From positions 248,001 through 312,000 of the forward strand of contig NZ_JAMXQV010000008.1 in the NCBI RefSeq assembly GCF_024703995.1: a stretch of DNA of 64,000 nucleotides, read 5' to 3'. The notes under the pieces were generated by a model, which made no database searches, was not told where the DNA came from, and saw nothing but the letters and a program-made list of their open reading frames with translations. Numbering within the stretch: the first letter of the stretch is position 1; every line of letters begins with the position of its first letter. Below, one piece after another: positions 23,795-31,792 of the stretch. The stretch comes from Amycolatopsis iheyensis. Its GTDB lineage: Bacteria > Actinomycetota > Actinomycetes > Mycobacteriales > Pseudonocardiaceae. The translations under genes were made by a program, and so were the position numbers.

Positions 23795-25020
23795 GGGCGC
23801 ACCGGTTTCACGAAGGCGGCGGCGAGGGCGGCGACGGCCAGGCAGGCCGCGGCGACGAGCACCGCGGGCCGCAGGTCCCAGAGCGTCCAGGCCAGTCCGA
23901 AGAGGACGGAGGAGAGCATGCGGGCGACGGCCTGCCCGGTCTGCACGACGGCCATCCCGGTGGCCCGGAGGTCCCGCGGGATGAGCGGGCCGGCGGCGGC
24001 CATGAGGACACCGTCGGTGGCCGCGTAGAAGACGCCGTGCAGGGCGAGCGCGACCACGGCGAAGGGCAGGTAGGCCGGGCCGCAGAGCAGCACGAGTGCC
24101 AGGCACAACGCGACGTGCCCGCCGAGGAACACCGGCCAGCGCCCGACCCGGTCGGCGAGCTTGCCGAGCGGCACGGCCAGGACCAGGTAGATCCCGGCCG
24201 TGCCCAGCGGCAGCAGCGGGAAGAACGTCGCCGCGATCTCCCAGCGCCGTTGCAGGGCGAGGTAGACGAAGGAGTCGCCGACCGTCACCAGGCCGAGCAG
24301 CGCGGCCCAGAGCGTCACGCGCCGGAAGTCGCGCTGCTTGAGCAGGCCTGCTGCCGTGCGCAGTGACACGGCGGCGCGGTCGACGCTGCCCGGGTGGTCC
24401 CGGACGAAGAGGGCGAGCAGCAGCACGGCGATGGCCGCGACGCAGAAGCTGGTGAAGAACACGCTGGTGTAGCTGCCCAGGCTGAGCGCGAGGACGGCCA
24501 TCGCGACCAGTGGGCCGAGGAACGCGCCGACGGTGTCGAGCGCGCGGTGCACGCCGAACGACCGGCCGAGCGTGCCGGGCTCGCTGGACAGCGAGATCAG
24601 GGCGTCGCGCGGGGCGGTGCGCACGCCTTTGCCCGTGCGGTCGGCGGCGAGGACGACACCGATCGCCGCGACCGACGAGCCGGCCGCGACCAGCCCGAGC
24701 TTGCACACCGCGGACAAGCCGTACCCGAACCCGGCGACGGCCTTGAGCCGCCGCCACCGGTCGGCCAGGTGGCCGCCGAGCACCCGCACGAGGGCCGTGG
24801 CGCCGGCGTAGAGCCCGTCGAGCAGCCCGAACTGCAGCGGGTTCAGGCCGAGGCCGAGCACCAGGTAGAGCGGAAGGACGGCGGTCACCATCTCCGAGGA
24901 GACGTCGGTGACCAGGCTGACCATCCCGAGTGCCACCACGTTGGCGGACACCCGGTTGAGGGCGGGTTTCCGGTTTTCGCCGGCCGCCAGGTCCGAGGTA
25001 CGGCTTGCCGCGATGTACAT
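23791..25020 (-). CDS. MFS transporter
   Basis: The 409-aa protein has about twelve hydrophobic helices and the MFS loop motif GGHLADRWRRLKAVAG after helix 2, with a second such loop LGKLADRVGRWPVF after helix 8. A charged motif DRTGKGVRTAPRDALISLSS lies in the fourth-helix region and is typical of a subgroup of uncharacterised actinobacterial MFS proteins. The ATG at 25020 has an AGGAG site and follows the metallophosphatase stop by 10 bp. The substrate is unknown. Confidence 0.88.
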   Translation of the reverse strand: MYIAASRTSDLAAGENRKPALNRVSANVVALGMVSLVTDVSSEMVTAVLPLYLVLGLGLNPLQFGLLDGLYAGATALVRVLGGHLADRWRRLKAVAGFGYGLSAVCKLGLVAAGSSVAAIGVVLAADRTGKGVRTAPRDALISLSSEPGTLGRSFGVHRALDTVGAFLGPLVAMAVLALSLGSYTSVFFTSFCVAAIAVLLLALFVRDHPGSVDRAAVSLRTAAGLLKQRDFRRVTLWAALLGLVTVGDSFVYLALQRRWEIAATFFPLLPLGTAGIYLVLAVPLGKLADRVGRWPVFLGGHVALCLALVLLCGPAYLPFAVVALALHGVFYAATDGVLMAAAGPLIPRDLRATGMAVVQTGQAVARMLSSVLFGLAWTLWDLRPAVLVAAACLAVAALAAAFVKPVRP

Positions 25021-25030
25021 GCCCGTGCTC

Positions 25031-26632
25031 CTAGTGGCAGGTGTAGGTCGGGCTGCTGTCGAGGACCTTGCCGTCGACGCCGATGAGCTGCGTCTGGAAG
25101 GTGGTGTCGGTCATCGACAGCTTGAGGACGCCGTAGGTCTTGAGCAGCTTGGCGGTCGTGTCGTGGGCGGGGCTCAGGTCGTAGAGGTTCGCCCCGCCGG
25201 AGCCGCCGACGATCTCGACGGGACCGTTCGCGTCGGCTTTGCCGTCGGCGTTCTGCGGCACGAACCGCTCGTAGTCGTGGTCGTGGCCGTTGAGGACGAG
25301 GTCGACCTTGTTCGCCGTCATGAGGTTCCACAGCTGGATGCTGTCGGGGTTGTCGCCGTGGTCACCCGAGCTCCACCGCGGGTGGTGGTAGTAGGCGGCG
25401 ACGCAGCCCTTCTTGTTGTTGGCGAGATCCTGCTTGAGCCAGGTGATCTGCGGCGGCTCGGCGAACTCGTCGTGGGTGACGAAGTCGTTCGAGTCGAGGG
25501 CGATGAAGTGCCAGTTGCCCATTTCCCAGCTGTAGTAGCGCTTGCCCTGGGGTTTCGCGATGGCGCCGAAGTAGTCCTCGTAGCCCTTGAACTTCGTGTC
25601 GTCGTAGGACTCGTGGTTGCCGGGGATGGGGTGGGTGATGCTCTTGAACTTGCCCCAGGTCTTGTCGTAGTAGGCCTTGAAGTCCGAGAGGTGGGCGTCG
25701 TCGTACTGGTTGTCGCCCATGGTGATCACCGCGGCCGGGTTCAGCTGCTCGACCAGTTTCGCGGTCTTCACGTGCGCGCAGCTGGAGCTGCTCGCGGTGC
25801 AGCGTTCGGCGATGTCGCCGGCGGCGGCGAGGACGAAGGAGGTCCCGGTGCCCGCCTTGGTCTTCACGGTGATCGGCGTGCTCGGGCCGGACAGGTTCCC
25901 GGCGGCGTCACGCGCGCGGACGGCGTAGCTGTAGCTGGTGTCGGGGGTGAGGCCGGTGTCGGTGTAGGACAGGGTCGTGCTGGTGGCGACGGCGGTGCCG
26001 TTGCGCAGGATGTCGTAGCCGGCGACGCCGACGTTGTCGGTGGCGGCGCTCCAGCTCAGGGCGGCGCTGGTGGCCGTGGTCGCGCCGGCGGTGAGGGCGG
26101 TCGGCGTGGTCGGGGCCTGGGTGTCGCCGGAGGAGTCGGTGGAGCCGTAGACCTGCATTTCCCAGAATGAGTAGCCGTAGCTGGTGGCGCGGCTGACGCC
26201 GACGAAGCGGACGTAGCGGCCGTGGGCGTTCAGCGTCAGGTCGTCGGTGTTGCCGTCACCGTTGTCGACGGTGGCGGCCGGGGTGAACTGCGTGCCGTCG
26301 TCGGAGACCTCGATGCGGTACTTCTTGGCGTAGGCGGCTTCCCAGGTGAGGACGACGCGGTGGACGGCGGCGGACTGCCCGAGGTCGATCCGCAGCCACT
26401 GCGGGTCGGCGCCCTCGGCACTGGCCCAGCGGGTCGAGGTCTTCCCGTCGACGGCCTTGGTGCCGGCGTAGGTGGAACTCTCCACGGTCGAGGTCGCGAC
26501 CGGTTTCCCTTGGGAGAGCAGCACATCGGCGGCTTCGGTCGCGTCGGCCGCGGCGATGGCGGAGGGGAGCAGGGCGATCGCCGCCACCACGGGGGTGAGG
26601 CGGCTGAATGTTCGTAATCGGGTCGACGGCAC
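25031..26632 (-). CDS. Secreted CBM32 (F5/8C)-FN3-metallophosphatase
   Basis: The 533-aa protein has an N-terminal signal peptide (LTPVVAAIALLPSAIAAADA), then an F5/8 type C/CBM32 domain (about 40-165: STYAGTKAVDGKTSTRWASA, YVRFVGVSRATSYGYSFWEM), a fibronectin type III domain (about 175-265) and a calcineurin-like phosphoesterase (about 272-530). Metal-binding motifs are visible: AAGDIA, TMGDNQYDD, IPGNHESYD, AYYHHPRW and LNGHDHDYERF. It probably acts outside the cell, tethered to a carbohydrate by the CBM. GTG at 26632 has an AAGGAG site. It leads a three-gene operon with the MFS and propeller genes. Confidence 0.93.
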   Translation of the reverse strand: MPSTRLRTFSRLTPVVAAIALLPSAIAAADATEAADVLLSQGKPVATSTVESSTYAGTKAVDGKTSTRWASAEGADPQWLRIDLGQSAAVHRVVLTWEAAYAKKYRIEVSDDGTQFTPAATVDNGDGNTDDLTLNAHGRYVRFVGVSRATSYGYSFWEMQVYGSTDSSGDTQAPTTPTALTAGATTATSAALSWSAATDNVGVAGYDILRNGTAVATSTTLSYTDTGLTPDTSYSYAVRARDAAGNLSGPSTPITVKTKAGTGTSFVLAAAGDIAERCTASSSSCAHVKTAKLVEQLNPAAVITMGDNQYDDAHLSDFKAYYDKTWGKFKSITHPIPGNHESYDDTKFKGYEDYFGAIAKPQGKRYYSWEMGNWHFIALDSNDFVTHDEFAEPPQITWLKQDLANNKKGCVAAYYHHPRWSSGDHGDNPDSIQLWNLMTANKVDLVLNGHDHDYERFVPQNADGKADANGPVEIVGGSGGANLYDLSPAHDTTAKLLKTYGVLKLSMTDTTFQTQLIGVDGKVLDSSPTYTCH

Positions 26633-26681
26633 GTCGCGCTCCTTCTGGGCCTGGCGGTGGCTGGTGGGCTGCGGCGTCTTT

Positions 26682-26700
26682 GTTAAGAAACTTCCCTAAC
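26682..26700. promoter_or_regulatory. GTTA...TAAC operator-like palindrome upstream of the secreted phosphatase
   Basis: GTTAAGAAACTTCCCTAAC at 26682-26700 is an imperfect 19-bp palindrome. It resembles the GTTAGGAAA/TTTCCTAAC elements I recall upstream of secreted carbohydrate-active enzymes in actinobacteria, where ROK-type regulators have been implicated. It lies 50 bp from the GTG. Confidence 0.5.
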
Positions 26701-26990
26701 TAAAAGGACTGTATCGATGACCGGTTTCGACTGACAAGACGTGTCTTGTCGTTGAATCGGTCAAGAGGGTGAGTTTTACGCGGTTTTCGCAGCTCAGCAC
26801 GGGTTACCGCTGACCGGTCCACTGCCCCGGGCCTCGGGACAGGGCCCGCAGACGCCCGACCTTTCGCGGTTTTGTCGGTGGCCGGCGGTAGCGTGGGAAC
26901 CGGGGGCAGCGCCCATCGCCACGTCGCGATTTCCTTCCCCCGCAACGCATCCCGGCGGCCCGCCCGGCCGCCCACGTTCACCCTATTCAG
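26701..26990. other. Intergenic region with an 18-bp perfect palindrome
   Basis: No gene is seen between the metallophosphatase promoter and the flavoprotein stop. GACAAGACGTGTCTTGTC at 26733-26750 is a perfect 18-bp palindrome, flanked by looser matching arms (CCGGTTTCGA and TTGAATCGG). It could be an operator of the phosphatase operon or a terminator. The rest up to 26990 shows nothing recognisable. Confidence 0.45.
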
Positions 26991-28088
26991 CTAATGATCT
27001 TCGCTCAGGTGTTCGGTAGCTTCGGATGTATGACCCAGTCGCTTCCGAATCTCCGCGACCGCGGCACGCCCCGCCCGGTTGGCTCCGACAGTGCTCGCCG
27101 AGGGCCCGTAGCCCACGAGGTGCAACCGCGGCTCGCGCACCACACGCGTGCCGTCCATCCGAATCCCGCCACCGGGTTCGCGCACGTGCAGCGGCGCCAG
27201 GTGGTCGATGGCCGCGCGAAAGCCGGTCGCCCAGAGGATGACGTCGGCGTCGAACCGAGAGCCGTCCGCCCACACGACCCCGGTGGGCGTGATGCGCTCG
27301 AACATCGGCCGCCGGTCGAGGATCCCGGCGGCGCGGGCGGCGCGCACCTCGGGCGTCACGGCGAGATCAGTCACGCTCACCACGCTCTCGGGCGGCAGCC
27401 CGGCGCGCACACGTTCGTCGACCTTGGCGACGGCTTCGCGTCCCCAGTTTTCGCTGAAGGGCTCGTCCCGCCACACGGGCGGCCGCCGGGTCACCCAGGC
27501 GGTGGCGCGCGCGAGCGGCGCGAACTCCATGAGCAGCTGAACGGCCGAGGCCCCACCCCCGACCACGACAACCCGCTGCCCGCGGAAGGCCTCGGGCCCG
27601 GTGTAGTCGGCGGTGTGCACCTGACGGCCGGCGAAGGTCTCCTGCCCGGGGTAACGCGGCCAGAAGGGTCGGTCCCAGGTGCCGGTGGCGCTGATCACCG
27701 CCCGCGCGGCCCATGACTCGGCGGGGCCGGCAACGACGAGCCGATCCCCCACCGACGTCACGGACTGGACGTCGACGGGCCTGAGCACAGGGAGGTCATA
27801 AACGCTCTCGAAGCGCGCGAAGTACTCGGAAACGACTTCGGACGCGGGACGCGTCACGTCCGGAGTCCCGAAGGCCACGCCGGGCAGGTCGTAGATGCCA
27901 TGAACCTTGCCCAGCACGAGCGAAGGCCACCGGTACTGCCAGGCACCCCCGGCCCGCTTCCCGTGATCGAGCACGACAAAGCCGGAGCCATTCCGGAACC
28001 CGGCCCGCCGCAGGTGATAGGCGGCGGACAGCCCGGCTTGCCCAGCCCCGATCACCACGACGTCGGTTTCGTGATCAGCCCCGCTCAT
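26991..28088 (-). CDS. Flavin-containing monooxygenase-like FAD/NAD(P) oxidoreductase
   Basis: The 365-aa protein has an FAD-binding Rossmann motif VVVIGAGQAGLSAAYHLRRA near residue 10 and a second nucleotide-binding motif VVVVGGGASAVQLLMEFAPL near residue 172. The ATGTWDRP segment separates them and ILWATGFRAAIDHLAPLH follows, the usual order in FMO and Baeyer-Villiger-type families. It is cytoplasmic with unknown substrate. The gene stands alone on the minus strand between two intergenic regions longer than 350 bp. Confidence 0.88.
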   Translation of the reverse strand: MSGADHETDVVVIGAGQAGLSAAYHLRRAGFRNGSGFVVLDHGKRAGGAWQYRWPSLVLGKVHGIYDLPGVAFGTPDVTRPASEVVSEYFARFESVYDLPVLRPVDVQSVTSVGDRLVVAGPAESWAARAVISATGTWDRPFWPRYPGQETFAGRQVHTADYTGPEAFRGQRVVVVGGGASAVQLLMEFAPLARATAWVTRRPPVWRDEPFSENWGREAVAKVDERVRAGLPPESVVSVTDLAVTPEVRAARAAGILDRRPMFERITPTGVVWADGSRFDADVILWATGFRAAIDHLAPLHVREPGGGIRMDGTRVVREPRLHLVGYGPSASTVGANRAGRAAVAEIRKRLGHTSEATEHLSEDH

Positions 28089-28492
28089 ATGAGTTCCAAC
28101 GGCGGACGAGAGGAGGTATTTCGCGCCCTACATCACACGGCGGCCATCGGGGATACCCACCCCCGCTCGTCCGGTTGCACGCGGAGCTTGCGGGTCCCCG
28201 GCCATCTCACGCGGCCCGACTGGCTGCCCAACCTCCGGCAGCCAGTGCCCACCGGAGCGCCCCGGCCAGTGGCATCTGCTCAATCGACCGGCCCCGGACC
28301 GGCGAACCCGCGCCCACATAACCGAAGTCCCAAGCCCGCGGCACCCGCGGCCCGAACCGGCACCCGTGACACCCGCGGCACTCGCCGACCGAACCCGCTC
28401 TCGCGGCCTGCCCACCCACCAACCCGCGGCACCCGCCGACCACCAAACCAGGGAGGCCTATCGACCCCAACCATCCACCCCGAGGCGTTCCC
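28089..28492. other. 404-bp intergenic stretch with GC-rich imperfect repeats
   Basis: Both strands are open in several frames because of GC richness, but no frame has a credible start, ribosome-binding site or family pattern. The right half contains a repeated ACCCGCGGCACYCGCCGACC unit (Y = C or T) at 28371-28390 and 28422-28441 (19 of 20 identical), with a shorter related copy near 28334. The region would hold the GGDEF gene terminator and the flavoprotein promoter. Confidence 0.5.
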
Positions 28493-29932
28493 TCACACCG
28501 CGACCTGGTTCCGCCCACCCTCTTTCGCGCGGTACAGCGCCGCGTCGGCGGTGCGGAGCACGTCGTCCAGGGTGGGGCCGGCGTCCGGGTGGCGGGCGAC
28601 ACCGATCGAGACCGATAGGCCGCTCACGCGGACCGTGCCGGTTCCCGTCGAGATCACCACGTTCAGCTCGCCCACCGCCACCCGGACCCGTTCCGCGATG
28701 CCGAGCACGTCCACGCGGCCGATGCCCGGCAGCAGCACCACGAACTCCTCGCCACCGAACCGGCCGACCGTGTCGCCCTGGCGCACCGACCCGGAGATCG
28801 CCACCGCGACCGCCGCGAGGACGTCGTCGCCGGTCAGGTGACCGTATGTGTCGTTGATCCGCTTGAAGTGGTCCAAGTCGATCATCAGCACCGCGAACCC
28901 CGGGGTGCCGCGCCGCTGGGCGCGGGTGTGTTCGCGGACCGCCGACTCGTGCCAGCCGGCGGTGTTGAGCAGGCCCGTCTTCTCGTCGGTGACCGCCGCG
29001 ACCTGCAGTTGCTGCTTCAACAGCAGGTAGCGGTGCAGCAACAGCAACGGCGCGACCACGAACACCACCAGCACCGGCTGCTCGACCAGCGCCAGCGCGG
29101 TGAGCCCGCCAAGACAAAGCGTCGCGAGCTCGAACGCGTTGTCCTCCCACGTGCCGATCAGGTCGGCCGCCGACCGCTGGCTCGTGTACAGGTAGATGCC
29201 GGCCGCGACGAGGCCGACGTTCACCAGCTCGAACACCACGGCGGCCAGGCAAAGGGCGAACACCCCGCGCGGCGTCTGCAACGGCGTCCCGTGCAACCCC
29301 AAGAGCGCGAGAACGGACGAAGCGGCGAAGCAGGAGAGCATCGCCCAGGCCGTGCTCGCGACGAAGCGGTGTGCGGGCCGTGTCCGGACCTGACGCCACA
29401 CCCGCACCCAAAGGTGCGTGTAGAGCACGACAGCCAGCAGAGCCACCCAAGCGGGCGGAAGGAGGACGACACCGGCGAGGTACCAGACCGAGGTGACGTT
29501 GATGTGCGTCTGCCCGCTCATCCACCGGCGCAACCGCTCGATGCGGCGGGACATCTCGGCCTGCGCGACCCCGAGGACGACCAGCACGCCGAACCAGACC
29601 GGCCGCACCGGCCCACCGAACCCGGTGGCCAACGCGACGGCGGCCGCCACGACGGCGACCGCCTCACAGGTGAGCGCGTAGGTGATCCAGCGGGGTTTCG
29701 CCCCGGCCCACATCGCCCATCGCGCGGGCCAGCCCGGCCAGGCGGAAAGCGCTTCCCGGCGCACGGCGGCCCGGGCTCTCAAGAGCCGAAGCCACGGAAG
29801 TGACGGACCGGCATCGTGACGTACCCCTTGCGCGAAGTTCGGCCGACCAGGTCGCCCAGCGTAGCCGCTCCGACGAGCCGCGTCGCCGGTCCGGGGGAAT
29901 TGCCGGCAGTGCTCCTGCCCTAAGGCCCGCAC
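28493..29932 (-). CDS. Membrane GGDEF-domain protein (probable diguanylate cyclase)
   Basis: The product (up to 479 aa) has about eight hydrophobic helices in its first two thirds and a C-terminal GGDEF domain (about 315-475). The domain holds DEKTGLLNTAGWHESAV, the metal-binding MIDLDHFKRINDTYGHLTGD and the active-site variant FGGEEFVVLLPG. GGEEF is catalytically competent, so it probably makes cyclic di-GMP. No EAL domain is present. The start is uncertain: GTG at 29932 gives the longest form, while GTG at 29764 would begin just before the membrane region. Confidence 0.9.
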   Translation of the reverse strand: MRALGQEHCRQFPRTGDAARRSGYAGRPGRPNFAQGVRHDAGPSLPWLRLLRARAAVRREALSAWPGWPARWAMWAGAKPRWITYALTCEAVAVVAAAVALATGFGGPVRPVWFGVLVVLGVAQAEMSRRIERLRRWMSGQTHINVTSVWYLAGVVLLPPAWVALLAVVLYTHLWVRVWRQVRTRPAHRFVASTAWAMLSCFAASSVLALLGLHGTPLQTPRGVFALCLAAVVFELVNVGLVAAGIYLYTSQRSAADLIGTWEDNAFELATLCLGGLTALALVEQPVLVVFVVAPLLLLHRYLLLKQQLQVAAVTDEKTGLLNTAGWHESAVREHTRAQRRGTPGFAVLMIDLDHFKRINDTYGHLTGDDVLAAVAVAISGSVRQGDTVGRFGGEEFVVLLPGIGRVDVLGIAERVRVAVGELNVVISTGTGTVRVSGLSVSIGVARHPDAGPTLDDVLRTADAALYRAKEGGRNQVAV

Positions 29933-30006
29933 AAAGTAGATCAGCCCAGCTCAGCACCCCGGGTTACGTAGTGTGGCCGCGGGAAAACACAGCTGAGACC
30001 GCGAGA

Positions 30007-30019
30007 GTGGGAATCCCAC
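30007..30019. promoter_or_regulatory. 13-bp palindrome between the GGDEF and coxG genes
   Basis: GTGGGAATCCCAC at 30007-30019 is a perfect dyad around a central A in the 163-bp gap between the coxG stop and the GGDEF start. It may be an operator for the GGDEF gene. No other support is visible. Confidence 0.3.
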
Positions 30020-30095
30020 ATTCGGCGGTCGTCCACGAAGGGCGAGACGGCGCGTTGAACAGGTCATCCGCCGAGCGCGACCGGGCCGAACAAGC

Positions 30096-30860
30096 TCACT
30101 TGCGCAGCGCGCGCACGATCGCCACCAGGCCGACCACGGCCGCGATGGCCAGCAGCACCGGCGCCACCCGCTTCAGCACCGACTGCCCCGCGTAGTCGAG
30201 CAGGTCGATCGCCTCGGTCTCCGGGGCCGCCGGCACGCTCCGCAGCGGCGGGCGCTCCGCAGCCGCCTTCGGCTCGGCTGCCGCCTTCGGCTCCGTGTTG
30301 ATCTCCGCCGTCGTCGGGGCCGGCTTGACCGACGGCTCCGGCTTGGCGATCGGCTCCGCGGTCTCCGTCGGTGACGGAGCCGGAGCCGCCGCGACCGGGG
30401 CCGGTGCGGGCGCGGCCGAAGGCGCCAGCTTGCCCGACAAACAGCCGGCGAACGTGTCCAGGATCTTGCCGCCCACCTCGCTGATCAGGCCGCGGCCGAA
30501 CTGGGCCGGCTTGCCGGTGATCGACAGGTCCGTCGCGACCGAGCCGTGGGTGCCGCCTTCGGCCTCCGTCAGCGTCAGCGTCACCGTTGCCGCCGCCGTG
30601 CCCGCTCCGCGGGAGTCCTTGCCCGAGGCCTTGATCGTCACCTTGTGAGCTTTGTCGTCCTTCTCCAGGAACTCGCCATTTCCTTTGTACACCAGGGAAA
30701 TCGGGCCGAGCTTGACCTTCACCGTGCCGCTGAACTTGTCGCCTTCGACCTTCGTCAGCGTGGCGCCCGGCATGCACGGGGCGACGCGCTCGGGGTCGAC
30801 GACCGCCTGCCAGACCTCGCCGATCGGAGCCGGGACGGTGAATTCGTGGTCGAGCCGCAC
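30096..30860 (-). CDS. coxG: CoxG-type SRPBCC protein with C-terminal membrane anchor
   Basis: The 254-aa protein starts with a CoxG domain (about 1-150: EFTVPAPIGEVWQAVVDPER, VAPCMPGATLTKVEGDKFSG, FGRGLISEVGGKILDTFAGC). An Ala/Pro/Glu-rich linker and one C-terminal transmembrane helix (LKRVAPVLLAIAAVVGLVAI) follow. In Oligotropha CoxG helps attach CO dehydrogenase to the membrane, and the anchor fits such a role. It is the last gene of the coxSLMG string, 77 bp after coxM. Confidence 0.85.
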   Translation of the reverse strand: MRLDHEFTVPAPIGEVWQAVVDPERVAPCMPGATLTKVEGDKFSGTVKVKLGPISLVYKGNGEFLEKDDKAHKVTIKASGKDSRGAGTAAATVTLTLTEAEGGTHGSVATDLSITGKPAQFGRGLISEVGGKILDTFAGCLSGKLAPSAAPAPAPVAAAPAPSPTETAEPIAKPEPSVKPAPTTAEINTEPKAAAEPKAAAERPPLRSVPAAPETEAIDLLDYAGQSVLKRVAPVLLAIAAVVGLVAIVRALRK

Positions 30861-30937
30861 GGGCCGACCTCCTTCCTGAAGACGACGGGTCCGGTCCCCA
30901 CCCTAGCCGCCGCCGTGGCGGCGGCCAGGGTGAAGCG

Positions 30938-31792
30938 TCAGGCGCCCGCCGCCGCCGCGATCGCGCGGCCCGTCAGCACCTGGGCCAGGTGCCGGCGGTA
31001 CTCGACGTCGGCGTTGCTGTCGACCGGCGGATTCGTGCCTTCCGCAGCGTGCGAGGCCGCCGCGGCGATCGAGTCCGCCGAGGCCTGGACCCCGACCAGC
31101 GCCGCTTCGACACCGGACGCGCGGACCGGCGTCGAGCCCATGTTCGTCAGCGCGACCCGGGCCTCCTCGATGACGCCGGCCTCGGTGCGGACGGTGACCG
31201 CGACCGCGACCATCGACCACGCCTGGGCGACCCGGTTGAACTTCTCGTAGTGCCCCCGCCACCCGGTGTGCTTGGGCACGCGGACCTCGACCAGCAGCTC
31301 GTCCGGCCCCAGGGCCGTGGTGAACAGGTCCTGGAAGAACTCCGCCGCCGGCACCGTCCGGCGCCCCGAGGGGCCGGCGACCACCAGCGACGCGTCCAGC
31401 GCGAGCACCGGCGCCAGCAGGTCCCCGGCCGGGTCCGCGTGGGCGATCGCGCCGCCCAGCGTGCCGCGGTGGCGGATCTGCGGGTCGGCCACCGTGTCGG
31501 TCGCCGCCTTCAACAGCTCCGCGTGCGCGGCCACCAACGCGTCCCGCTGGACGTCGTAGTGCGTGGTCATCGCGCCGATCACCAGGTGGTCGCCGTCCTC
31601 GCGCACTCCGCGCAGCTCCGCGACGCGCCCGAGGTCGACCAGCGTCGTCGGCGCGGCCAGGCGCATCCGCAGCACCGGCAGCAGGCTCTGCCCGCCCGCG
31701 ATGACCTTGGCGTCCTCGCCCGCCGACACCAGCGCCTGCACCGCTTCGTCCACTGTGGACGGGCGGACGTAGTCGAAGGAAGCCGGGATCAC
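30938..31792 (-). CDS. coxM: CoxM-like FAD-binding subunit of a molybdenum hydroxylase
   Basis: The 284-aa protein has the two FAD-contacting motifs of CoxM/XDH medium subunits, AGGQSLLPVLRMRLAAP near residue 32 and TLGGAIAHADPAGDLL near residue 111, plus the C-terminal CODH domain (HTGWRGHYEKFNRVAQAWSM). It passes electrons from the iron-sulphur subunit to an acceptor. GTG at 31792 overlaps the coxL stop (GTGA). Confidence 0.93.
   Translation of the reverse strand: MIPASFDYVRPSTVDEAVQALVSAGEDAKVIAGGQSLLPVLRMRLAAPTTLVDLGRVAELRGVREDGDHLVIGAMTTHYDVQRDALVAAHAELLKAATDTVADPQIRHRGTLGGAIAHADPAGDLLAPVLALDASLVVAGPSGRRTVPAAEFFQDLFTTALGPDELLVEVRVPKHTGWRGHYEKFNRVAQAWSMVAVAVTVRTEAGVIEEARVALTNMGSTPVRASGVEAALVGVQASADSIAAAASHAAEGTNPPVDSNADVEYRRHLAQVLTGRAIAAAAGA

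Noticed and set aside
28128..28415. Small ORFs in the 28.1-28.5 kb gap
   Set aside because: Several overlapping frames are open on both strands, none with a ribosome-binding site or recognisable pattern. They are best explained by GC-rich repeats.
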